A DNA stretch of 7,568 nucleotides from an uncultured Chloroflexota bacterium (GTDB taxonomy: Bacteria > Chloroflexota > Dehalococcoidia > UBA2247 > RBG-13-53-26). The position numbers and the translations under genes are program-made. Every line of letters begins with the position of its first letter. The stretch's first letter is position 1. The notes beneath the pieces were generated by a model. It saw only the letters and a program-made list of their open reading frames with translations, did not search any database and had not been told where the DNA came from. The stretch is taken from the NCBI GenBank assembly GCA_937860285.1, contig CALMBS010000006.1, positions 1-7,568 of the forward strand, written 5' to 3'. This document shows, in pieces, positions 1 to 5,481 of the stretch.

Positions 1-63
1 ACCACGAAGGCGTGTTCAAGTAGACACGCAACGCCAGGTCCAACCGGGCGAGCACATGACCGT

Positions 64-94
64 CTGGTCCAGGCCCCCCTGCCCACAGGACCAG
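64..94. repeat. Inverted repeat downstream of idi
   Basis: CTGGTCC at 64-70 is the exact reverse complement of GGACCAG at 88-94, with a 17-base C-rich loop. Read leftward it lies about 30 bases beyond the idi stop codon, so it could help end that transcript. There is no T-run on either side, and a 7-bp arm with a long loop is weak, so this is a structure candidate only. Confidence 0.3.
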
Positions 95-102
95 GCATGA
101 CT

Positions 103-140
103 CCGGGGGCCGTGGCCCATCGGTCAGGAGGAGCCCCCGG
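103..140. repeat. Inverted repeat spanning the idi stop codon
   Basis: CCGGGGGC at 103-110 and GCCCCCGG at 133-140 are perfect 8-bp arms. The 22-base loop contains the idi stop codon (124-126, minus strand). A GC-rich stem over the end of the gene could protect the 3' end or slow polymerase, but it has no T-run, so it is not called a classical terminator. Confidence 0.3.
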
Positions 141-684
141 CGTCACCCGCCAGGCAACTGAGGACCTCGTCGAAGCAGCAGCGCAGCCAGTAGGTATACT
201 GCTCCGGTGAGGTCGCCAGGCCCTCTTGAATCGCGCCTGGAGCCATCCACTTCCAGTCCGATATCTCAGCGGGGTCCGGCGCGGGGCGGTCATCGCACTG
301 GCCAACAAAGACGTGGTCGAACTCATTCTCGATCATGCCATTTCCCACACCGGCGTGATAGGGGAATGAAAAGACCTCCCGAAGACGACACTGCAGCCCC
401 ATCTCCTCCCGCAGTCTGCGCACCGCGGTGTCTGCAGGGATTTCGCCTTGACGGCAGTGCGTGCAGCACGTATTCGTCCACCTGCCGGGAGAATGGTACT
501 TGCCCGGAGCGCGCCTTTGCAGCAGCAGGTCCCCCCGGCTGTTGAAAACGAACACCGACACGGCGCGATGTCCCAAGCCCCTGCGATGGGCTTCCATCTT
601 CTCCATCGTGCGGACCGTTCCGTCGTCGTGGAGCAGGTCATGGCCGTCCCCGTCCGTCAAGACGACGCGCTCCTGATTGTCCAT
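124..684 (-). CDS. idi: Isopentenyl-diphosphate delta-isomerase, type 1
   Basis: A Nudix-fold enzyme that interconverts isopentenyl and dimethylallyl diphosphate in the cytoplasm to feed isoprenoid synthesis. At 186 residues it matches the usual size of the short bacterial type 1 enzyme. Visible active-site features, compared with the E. coli enzyme, are the metal ligands H33 (in MEAH), H39, H76, E119 and E121 (in MIENE), the catalytic cysteine C74 in 'WTNTCCTHC', and the Nudix-like helix 'GEIPADTAVRRLREEMGL' from G80. A tryptophan sits near the C-terminus, as expected. The ATG at 684 is chosen because family members normally begin a few residues before 'ERVVL'. In-frame TTG codons at 690 and 720 would add 2 or 12 residues, and no start has a good ribosome binding site. 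One oddity is that the proline usual after the metal-binding histidine is a cysteine (C77). The gene stands alone and no promoter could be assigned. Confidence 0.88.
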   Translation of the reverse strand: MDNQERVVLTDGDGHDLLHDDGTVRTMEKMEAHRRGLGHRAVSVFVFNSRGDLLLQRRAPGKYHSPGRWTNTCCTHCRQGEIPADTAVRRLREEMGLQCRLREVFSFPYHAGVGNGMIENEFDHVFVGQCDDRPAPDPAEISDWKWMAPGAIQEGLATSPEQYTYWLRCCFDEVLSCLAGDAGGSS

Positions 685-831
685 ATCCAAGATGATACGC
701 CAACGACCCTCGGTTCCCAAAACAGCATCGGGTGCCGCGGTCGGGTGGCGCTACTTCAACGGAAGATAGAAATCGGTGATCATCTCCCCTTCCTTCACGC
801 TCGGCCCCACGTTGACGTAGTGAAGAGAGCG

Positions 832-852
832 GGCCGTTGACCTCAAACGGCC
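832..852. repeat. Perfect palindrome over a -35 box (candidate operator)
   Basis: GGCCGTT (832-838) and AACGGCC (846-852) are perfect 7-bp arms around a 7-base centre. The -35 hexamer TTGACC (837-842) of the proposed rightward promoter lies inside it, so a dimeric repressor bound here would block polymerase. The same element could fold as a hairpin in a transcript crossing the region. The symmetry is seen directly; regulation is inferred. Confidence 0.4.
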
Positions 853-865
853 GATGCGGTAGCAT
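837..865 (+). promoter_or_regulatory. Probable promoter of the VOC gene
   Basis: TTGACC (837-842, five of six matches to consensus) and TAGCAT (860-865, four of six) are separated by 17 bases. Transcription would start near 872, about 75 bases before the ATG at 947. The -10 box is imperfect, so confidence is moderate. The overlapping palindrome suggests that it is controlled. Confidence 0.42.
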
Positions 866-946
866 CTGGGATGCGCGTTTCAGGTCGGGATGCCTGCGTG
901 GTGACGCATGGCCGCCGGCGCTATGTCACGGGGTCTGGGAGGCATC

Positions 947-1471
947 ATGGACAACGGTCTTCAGAAGGTCAAGCTGGGCAGGCTTTCGCACATAGGCATC
1001 GTGGTCAGGGACCTGGACAAGGCGGTGGAGCACTACAGCTCCGTCCTCGGCCTGGGACCTTTCACGACGCAGGTCTACGACCTCAAGTCCTTCATATACC
1101 GGGGCAAGACGGCCAGCGCCCGGGTCAGGGCCGCCATCAACAACCCCGGGACGGCTTTCGTCGAACTGGTGCAGGTCCTCGAGGGGGAGACCGTGCACAC
1201 CGAGTTCCTCAGGCAGAAGGGGGAGGGATTGCAGCACGTAGCGTTCCTGGTGAGGAACCTGGATGAGACGCTCCGGGAGCTGGCCGGCTCCGGCATCGAG
1301 CCTGCCATGCGGCTGCCGCCCATGACCATAGACGCCCCGCCCTCATCGGGGGAGGGCCAGCCGGGCGCTGCCAGGCCGCCCCGATTGCAGCTCACAGAGG
1401 TGTATCTGGACAGCGAGACGATCGGCGGCGCCATGATCCAGCTCATGGAGTACAGGCAGCTGCCACTCTAG
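947..1471 (+). CDS. Glyoxalase/VOC-superfamily protein, methylmalonyl-CoA epimerase-like
   Basis: A 174-residue cytoplasmic metal-dependent protein of the vicinal oxygen chelate fold. Two beta-alpha-beta-beta-beta modules are visible: 'LSHIGIVVRDLDKAVEHY' opens the first near residue 13, and 'GEGLQHVAFLVRNLDETLREL' opens the second near residue 92. The expected four metal ligands are H15, E73 (in AFVEL), H97 and E168 (in IQLMEY). The 'EFLRQKGEGLQHVAF' stretch closely resembles methylmalonyl-CoA epimerases, which interconvert the (R) and (S) forms of methylmalonyl-CoA. A proline/glycine-rich insertion near residues 125-145 makes it longer than typical epimerases, so the substrate may differ. 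The ATG at 947 is chosen because GGGAGG (937-942) lies 4 bases upstream; an earlier ATG at 908 lacks such a site. No mutase or carboxylase gene is nearby to support an epimerase role. Confidence 0.75.
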   Translation: MDNGLQKVKLGRLSHIGIVVRDLDKAVEHYSSVLGLGPFTTQVYDLKSFIYRGKTASARVRAAINNPGTAFVELVQVLEGETVHTEFLRQKGEGLQHVAFLVRNLDETLRELAGSGIEPAMRLPPMTIDAPPSSGEGQPGAARPPRLQLTEVYLDSETIGGAMIQLMEYRQLPL

Positions 1472-1563
1472 TTGATGCCTGAGTGGTAGCCCTGTGCCAG
1501 GACTACCCGGAATCACACCGGGCAGGCAGTGGCAGTCTGGGCAACCATCCGCCGCGGGGCGGG

Positions 1564-1941
1564 CTACCGCTTCAGGGCCATTTCGTCTTGCCTGACGAGC
1601 CACTCCTTGCCCTTGTCAATAGTGTCCGCGAAGTGCGCCGACCTGCCCAGCAGCTGAGCTACCGCGCTCGCGAGCTTGGACAAGCCCACCACGGCACACG
1701 GCCCGTCCGGGATACCCGCAGCCTTGGTGGCCTCTGCCACCTCCCTGGCCTTGCTGTGGGCCTTTGTCGTCAGGGAGGTATTCGAGAGGTCGATCAAGAC
1801 AAGAGGACCTGTGCCGTCTCTGAGTAGTTCCTGCTTCATTTCTTCATAGGCCACGATAAGGTCAGCCTCGCCCAGGCCGGCACCGTTGACGAAGAGAATC
1901 CTCCTCCCTTTATGGCTTGTCCACTGCGTATGCTTGGCCAC
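1564..1941 (-). CDS. STAS/SpoIIAA-like protein, paralogue A
   Basis: A predicted 125-residue soluble protein with alternating strands and helices: a strand at residues 14-19 (RILFVN), a strand at 47-52 ending in 'LIDLSNT' (D51), a strand at 'CAVVG' (82-86) and a C-terminal helix with 'GKEWL' (W114). The same landmarks in the same order occur in the gene at 2343, so the two are paralogues. The layout fits the SpoIIAA-like/STAS-SEC14 group of small regulatory or ligand-binding proteins; no biochemical role can be assigned. The GTG at 1941 is preferred because AAGGAGG (1947-1953) sits 5 bases before it. A GTG two codons upstream overlaps that site and is too close to use it. The gene converges on the VOC gene with a 92-bp gap and diverges from its paralogue. 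The only promoter hint is a lone TACAAT (2024-2029, minus) without a fitting -35 box. Confidence 0.68.
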   Translation of the reverse strand: MAKHTQWTSHKGRRILFVNGAGLGEADLIVAYEEMKQELLRDGTGPLVLIDLSNTSLTTKAHSKAREVAEATKAAGIPDGPCAVVGLSKLASAVAQLLGRSAHFADTIDKGKEWLVRQDEMALKR

Positions 1942-1946
1942 GCGCA

Positions 1947-1953
1947 CCTCCTT
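1947..1953 (-). promoter_or_regulatory. Ribosome binding site deciding the GTG start at 1941
   Basis: On the minus strand AAGGAGG is followed by TGCGC and then GTG at 1941, a near-ideal spacing of 5. The GTG at 1947 begins inside this site and so cannot be served by it. Confidence 0.6.
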
Positions 1954-2269
1954 CTGCTTCGATAGATTGAATGAAGACCCTCGTTCAGGACTGCCACGGA
2001 TTCCTTCAGTACCGCACGAAGGTATTGTATTGCCCGGAGGTCACAATCAGGTATCGGAGTCACCCAACCCACCCACAACCTCATCTCTCCGCCCCGGCAA
2101 GAAATCACCGACACATCGCGGTTCCGTTGCCGGTCCGGGCCATGGTCAGTATCGGGCATGGTGGTTATGGCGTGAGGGTCACGTCAGCCGGGCCTCTCCA
2201 TCGGATTCCATGGACACTCGTTGGCCCTGCGCACCCCAACGGCAGCACAGGACCGGTCCAGGAAACGCA

Positions 2270-2286
2270 AAGGGGCTGACCCCCTT
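2270..2286. repeat. Palindrome abutting the -35 box (candidate operator)
   Basis: AAGGGG (2270-2275) and CCCCTT (2281-2286) are perfect 6-bp arms around CTGAC. The right arm shares its final TT with the -35 hexamer at 2285. It could be an operator for the rightward STAS-like gene. It also resembles a short hairpin followed by GATTTT, or a REP-like element, and which of these is right cannot be told from one copy. Confidence 0.35.
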
Positions 2287-2313
2287 GATTTTCGCATCGG
2301 TAGATACTATACT
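2285..2313 (+). promoter_or_regulatory. Promoter of the rightward STAS-like gene
   Basis: TTGATT (2285-2290, four of six) and TATACT (2308-2313, five of six) are separated by exactly 17 bases. The start would be near 2320, leaving a leader of about 23 bases that contains the ribosome binding site AAGGAGG (2329-2335). Spacing to that gene fits very well. Confidence 0.6.
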
Positions 2314-2342
2314 CCGCCCGACCGAGGGAAGGAGGGGCTGGA

Positions 2343-2711
2343 ATGCACGAGAGATTTCAGCAGATCACCTACCGTGGGACGACCATAGTTGTAGTAGATG
2401 CCTCCAACATGACCGATGAGAAGGAGCTCCAGAAGCTGATGAAGACCAGGAGCGGCATAACCAGGCCCCATGGCCTTCTCCTCGATGCCACCAACACCCA
2501 CGTGTCGCCGATGACCCTGCAGACGGTGAAATCCCACTCCAAGGACATCATGCCCATCGTGAAGGCCACGGCGGTGGTCGGGACCGGCAGCCTGCTGGGC
2601 GTCATGGTCCGGGCCGTCGCGCGCTTCTCCGGCATGAAGATCGCCACCTTCGAGAGCAGACAGCCGGCCCTGGACTGGCTGGCCAGCGAGCTCAGCAAGC
2701 CCCAGCCCTGA
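2343..2711 (+). CDS. STAS/SpoIIAA-like protein, paralogue B
   Basis: A predicted 122-residue soluble alpha/beta protein, paralogous to the divergent gene at 1564-1941. A strand at residues 14-19 (TIVVVD) leads to an acidic helix (24-36), then a strand ending in 'LLLDATNT' (D48), a helix around residues 56-70 with 'KSHSKD', the strand 'TAVVG' (76-80), a helix with 'GVMVRAVARF', the strand 'KIATF', and the final helix 'ALDWLASEL' (W112). This matches the usual architecture and size of SpoIIAA-like/STAS-SEC14 single-domain proteins. No serine clearly equivalent to a phosphorylated STAS serine can be named. The ATG at 2343 has AAGGAGG 7 bases upstream and its own 17-spaced promoter, so the start is secure. 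It appears monocistronic or loosely linked to the flavoprotein gene 215 bp downstream. Its function is unknown, but a sensory or partner-switching role is a fair guess. Confidence 0.75.
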   Translation: MHERFQQITYRGTTIVVVDASNMTDEKELQKLMKTRSGITRPHGLLLDATNTHVSPMTLQTVKSHSKDIMPIVKATAVVGTGSLLGVMVRAVARFSGMKIATFESRQPALDWLASELSKPQP

Positions 2712-2926
2712 TGCCTCAGATTCCTGTCATCACCGCCCACCCGGGAGGACAGCGAAGGAGGACTAGGTAGATTTCGCAGGGCGCTACTACGTACCAGCCC
2801 CAATGACGATCGCCGTCCGGCCGTGGGATACTGGCCGCAGGGGCCTCAGCCAGGTCGTGTCCTTCGCCCTGCGCTGACGGCCGGAGCGCAGCGTGGCTCC
2901 GAGCCCCTTGTTCTGGAGGACCGGTC

Positions 2927-4315
2927 ATGAAGAAGTATGATCTCATCGTCATTGGCTCGGGCTGCGGGGCGATCGTTTCCGATGAGGCCGTGGCCCACGG
3001 CCAGAAGGTAGCTCTCATAGACAGGGGGCCTCTGGGCGGAACCTGCCTCAACCTGGGCTGCATACCGTCGAAGATGCTGATCTATGCCGCCGACAGGGCC
3101 GTCGAGATCCACGAAGCCCGGAAGCTCGGCATTGAGGCTGAGATCAGAAGCATGGACTTCGCTTCGATCATGGAGCGGATGAGAAAGAGCATCAAGGAGA
3201 GCCGGGACCACATCCGCCGGGAGATCAGACAGGCAAAGGGCCTGGACCTCTACGAAGGAGAGGGATACTTCGTGGCTGACCGTGCGCTCGAGGTCGGCGG
3301 GCAGCAGGTCAAAGGCGAGAAGGTCGTCATCGCCTGCGGCTCCCGTCCCTTTGTCCCGCCCATCAAGGGAGTGGACAGCGTCGACTACTGGACGAACCAG
3401 GAAGTGCTGAGCCAGAAGGCCCGGCCCGACAGCCTCGTGATCATCGGCGGCGGGTACATCGCCGTTGAATACGGGCACTTCTTTGCCGCCATGGGCACCG
3501 AGGTGACCATCCTGGAGATGGCGGACCGGCTGACACTGGCGGAGGAGCCGGAGATCTCCGACCTGCTGAAGAAGGCCCTCAGTCGCCGGATGGCCATACA
3601 TACCGGTGCCCAGGCGGAGGAGATACGGAAGGGACCCAACGGCAGAGTGACGGTAGCGGTGAAGACCCGAGACGGAAAGGTGAAGGATTTCACCGCCGAC
3701 CGCCTGCTGATGGCCGTAGGCCGCAGATCGAACGCCGATCTGCTGAGGCTGCAGAACACCGGAGTGGAGACAGACCAGAAGGGCTTCATCAAGGTGAACG
3801 AGTACCTGGAGACCACGGCCAGGAACGTCTGGGCGGTGGGAGACGTCAACGGACTGCAGATGTTCACCCACGCCGCCAACCGGCAGGCTTCAATGGTGGC
3901 GGAGGCTATCCTTCACGGCGACAAGAGCAAGCTGGACACCAGCTTCACGCCCCACGCCGTGTATTCCCACCCTCAGATTGCCTCAGTGGGATTGACCGAG
4001 GAGAGAGCCAGGAAGGACCACGCCATACTGGTGGGCAGGGCCAGCTACTCGAGCACCGCCAAGGGAGAGGCCATGATGGAGACCGAGGGCTTTGCCAAGG
4101 CCATACTGGAGAAGGGCACCAACAGGATCCTGGGCTTCCACATCATCGGGCCCCTGGCCCCGGAGCTCATCCAGGAAGTGACCAATGCCATGGCCTCGGG
4201 GGGAGGCATCGGCGCCATACTCAGCGGGATGCACATCCACCCGGCGCTCAACGAGCTGATCGAGGCCGCCCTGGGCAATCTGGAAGAGGCCCAGGTCAGC
4301 ACCAGCCAGGCCTGA
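2927..4315 (+). CDS. Dihydrolipoamide dehydrogenase-like flavoprotein disulfide reductase
   Basis: A 462-residue pyridine nucleotide-disulfide oxidoreductase, full length for the family. It has the FAD Rossmann motif 'GSGCGA' (10-15), the redox-active pair C40/C45 in 'GGTCLNLGCIPSK', the NAD(P) motif 'GGGYIAVE' (174-181), the second FAD contact 'VWAVGD' (D306), and the dimer-interface catalytic dyad H438/E443 in 'HIHPALNE'. These are complete, so an active NAD(P)H-dependent dithiol/disulfide enzyme is expected in the cytoplasm. GGAGGA (2915-2920) lies 6 bases before the ATG. A weak promoter is possible at ATGACG (2803-2808) and GATACT (2827-2832). No lipoyl carrier, E2 or glycine-cleavage gene is nearby, so lipoamide need not be the substrate; mycothione- or mercury-reductase relatives share the core. 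It lacks an N-terminal heavy-metal domain and a C-terminal Cys pair, which argues against mercuric reductase. A 51-bp gap to the radical SAM gene suggests co-transcription. Confidence 0.87.
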   Translation: MKKYDLIVIGSGCGAIVSDEAVAHGQKVALIDRGPLGGTCLNLGCIPSKMLIYAADRAVEIHEARKLGIEAEIRSMDFASIMERMRKSIKESRDHIRREIRQAKGLDLYEGEGYFVADRALEVGGQQVKGEKVVIACGSRPFVPPIKGVDSVDYWTNQEVLSQKARPDSLVIIGGGYIAVEYGHFFAAMGTEVTILEMADRLTLAEEPEISDLLKKALSRRMAIHTGAQAEEIRKGPNGRVTVAVKTRDGKVKDFTADRLLMAVGRRSNADLLRLQNTGVETDQKGFIKVNEYLETTARNVWAVGDVNGLQMFTHAANRQASMVAEAILHGDKSKLDTSFTPHAVYSHPQIASVGLTEERARKDHAILVGRASYSSTAKGEAMMETEGFAKAILEKGTNRILGFHIIGPLAPELIQEVTNAMASGGGIGAILSGMHIHPALNELIEAALGNLEEAQVSTSQA

Positions 4316-4325
4316 CGGTCCCGGG

Positions 4326-4333
4326 AAGGAGGG
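4326..4333 (+). promoter_or_regulatory. Strong ribosome binding site set far from the radical SAM start
   Basis: AAGGAGGG is an excellent anti-16S match, but the first in-frame start codon of the radical SAM gene (ATG 4367) is 33 bases away. The intervening bases form a perfect hairpin (4335-4355). With it folded, the effective distance falls to about 12, so the site may act through the hairpin. Confidence 0.45.
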
Positions 4334-4334
4334 T

Positions 4335-4355
4335 GGATCGCCGGTGCGGCGATCC
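4335..4355 (+). promoter_or_regulatory. Hairpin between ribosome binding site and radical SAM start
   Basis: GGATCGCC (4335-4342) and GGCGATCC (4348-4355) form a perfect 8-bp stem with a 5-base loop, one base after the purine-rich ribosome binding site and 11 bases before ATG 4367. It could bring the site and start together or act as a translational switch. It has no T-run, so termination is unlikely. Confidence 0.5.
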
Positions 4356-4366
4356 GCGCCCGGTAT

Positions 4367-5413
4367 ATGAGAGGCACTCCGCTGGACTTCTTCGTCCAGC
4401 TCCACGTGACGGAACGCTGCAACCTCGCCTGCCGGCACTGCTACCAGTCCGGCCCTGTGGCGGAGATGAGCCACCAGGAGGTGTGCCGCGCCATCACCAA
4501 CGTGAAGACGGCGGTGGAGGGCTGGGCCAGGGACTACGACATGGACATCTCCCCCAGCCTGCACGTTACCGGCGGCGAACCCCTGCTGCGCGACGACCTC
4601 TTCCCAATCCTGAGCTTTGCCCGGCAGTGCGGCTTCTCCGCGTCGCTGATGACCAATGGGACCCTGGTCGGGGCGGAGACAGCCAGGCGGATCAGGATGG
4701 CAGAGGTCGGCGACGTGCAGGTGAGCCTGGACGGGCTCGAGAGCACCCATGACCGCATGAGAGGACGGGGGGCCTACCGCCAGGCCCTGGAGGGCATACG
4801 CCATCTCGCCGGTGAGGGGATGCCGGCCAGCATCAATGTGACGGTCTCCCGGCTCAACATGGGCCAGGCCGGGGATCTGGTGGCCGTCGCCGCCCACAGC
4901 GGCGCGGGAACCCTGGCCTTCTCCCGGCTGGTCCCGTCCGGGCGGGGAAGAAGCTTGGCGCCACAGGCGCTGACCTCCCGGGAAGTGGCCGCCTTCCACC
5001 AGGACCTGAAACGGCACCGGGGCCACGCCAGAGTGACGGTGACCACCCGCGACCCCCTGGCATCGATCCCGGACGTGGAAGGCGCCATCCCCGATACCGA
5101 GGTCCCCGTCGCCGGCTGTGCCGCCGGAATGTTCGGGGTCACTATCACGGCTGACGGCACGGTGATGCCCTGCCGGCGCATGGACCTGGGCATCGGCAAC
5201 ATCAGGACCCAGAGCTTCCGCGACCTGTGGGCGGACTCACCGGTCCTCTGGAAGCTGCGGACCCGGGCGGAGTACCACGGCCGGTGCGGCACCTGCCGCT
5301 TCTGGCCGGTGTGCCGGGGTTGCCGGGCGGTGGCCCTGGCCGCCGCCCGGGCGGATGGCAGCGAAGACTTCCTGGGCTCGGACCCGCAGTGCCCGTATTT
5401 CCGTCTGTCCTGA
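4367..5413 (+). CDS. Radical SAM/SPASM protein, probable peptide maturase
   Basis: A 348-residue iron-sulfur enzyme expected to cleave S-adenosylmethionine reductively and make a radical on a substrate. The radical SAM core starts almost at once with C18-x3-C22-x2-C25 in 'TERCNLACRHCY'. The SAM-binding 'GGEP' is at 69-72, 'TNGTL' at 96-100 and 'VQVSLDG' at 117-123. The C-terminal SPASM domain has C251, G264-x4-C269, C307-x2-C310-x5-C316-x2-C319 and C342, enough for two auxiliary [4Fe-4S] clusters. SPASM enzymes mostly modify small peptides or proteins. The 'FSRLVPSGRG' stretch (185-194) recalls, from memory only, maturases of short peptides. There is no N-terminal PqqD-like recognition domain. 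ATG 4367 is the first start in frame, as no GTG, TTG or CTG lies between it and the previous stop. Neighbours are the flavoprotein 51 bp upstream and a 32-codon ORF 68 bp downstream, its candidate substrate. Heme or other cofactor-maturation relatives remain possible. Confidence 0.87.
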   Translation: MRGTPLDFFVQLHVTERCNLACRHCYQSGPVAEMSHQEVCRAITNVKTAVEGWARDYDMDISPSLHVTGGEPLLRDDLFPILSFARQCGFSASLMTNGTLVGAETARRIRMAEVGDVQVSLDGLESTHDRMRGRGAYRQALEGIRHLAGEGMPASINVTVSRLNMGQAGDLVAVAAHSGAGTLAFSRLVPSGRGRSLAPQALTSREVAAFHQDLKRHRGHARVTVTTRDPLASIPDVEGAIPDTEVPVAGCAAGMFGVTITADGTVMPCRRMDLGIGNIRTQSFRDLWADSPVLWKLRTRAEYHGRCGTCRFWPVCRGCRAVALAAARADGSEDFLGSDPQCPYFRLS

Positions 5414-5414
5414 G

Positions 5415-5442
5415 CGCCGGTGATGCGGGTGCATCACCGGCG
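5415..5442 (+). other. Perfect 12-bp hairpin between maturase and peptide ORF
   Basis: CGCCGGTGATGC (5415-5426) and GCATCACCGGCG (5431-5442) pair perfectly around the tetraloop GGGT. The hairpin starts two bases after the maturase stop codon. No T-run follows, so it is more likely an mRNA-stabilising, processing or partial-attenuation element that sets peptide expression apart from the enzyme than a full terminator. Confidence 0.6.
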
Positions 5443-5481
5443 ACCGGGTGTGCGAATCGGCAAGAAAGGAGGGACCAGGCC

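Larger units (their letters stand above)
1942..2342. other. Intergenic region between the divergent STAS-like genes
   Basis: About 400 bp without a convincing gene. Open frames exist on both strands (for example 1886-2419 and 1971-2279 plus, 1836-2159 minus) but lack ribosome binding sites and read as low-complexity, Pro/Arg/His-rich shadows. The right end holds a good rightward promoter and a small palindrome, and the left end holds the ribosome binding site of the leftward gene. Nothing recognisable was seen in roughly 2060-2265. Confidence 0.5.

Noticed and set aside
3..23. Possible last codons of an upstream rightward gene (HEGVFK, stop TAG)
   Set aside because: Only six codons are visible, and a chance stop at that distance from the edge is common. 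There is nothing to identify a family.
1506..1522. CCCGG/CCGGG hairpin between the convergent VOC and STAS-like genes as a bidirectional terminator
   Set aside because: The stem is only 5 bp with a 7-base loop and has no T-run on either side. In GC-rich sequence this is expected by chance.
2024..2029. TACAAT as the -10 box for the leftward STAS-like gene
   Set aside because: No acceptable -35 hexamer lies 16-18 bases upstream on the minus strand; TTGTGA is only 11 bases away.
1886..2419. Long open frames in the region between the STAS-like genes
   Set aside because: They have no ribosome binding site and a biased Pro/Arg/His/Ser composition, and they overlap the true promoter and gene start at 2285-2343.
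2755..2761. AAGGAGG suggesting an extra small gene before the flavoprotein
   Set aside because: No ATG, GTG or TTG lies at a usable distance, and the open frame beyond it is Arg/Pro-rich and does not resemble a protein.
2846..3871. Long minus-strand open frames opposite the flavoprotein and radical SAM genes (also 3983-5026)
   Set aside because: They are antisense shadows of genes with complete family motifs. The His/Gly/Asp/Val-rich composition is typical of reversed GC-rich coding sequence.
4333..4752. GTG-started frame overlapping the radical SAM gene start (139 codons)
   Set aside because: Its GTG lies inside the ribosome binding site itself, and it is a different frame of the clearly coding radical SAM sequence.
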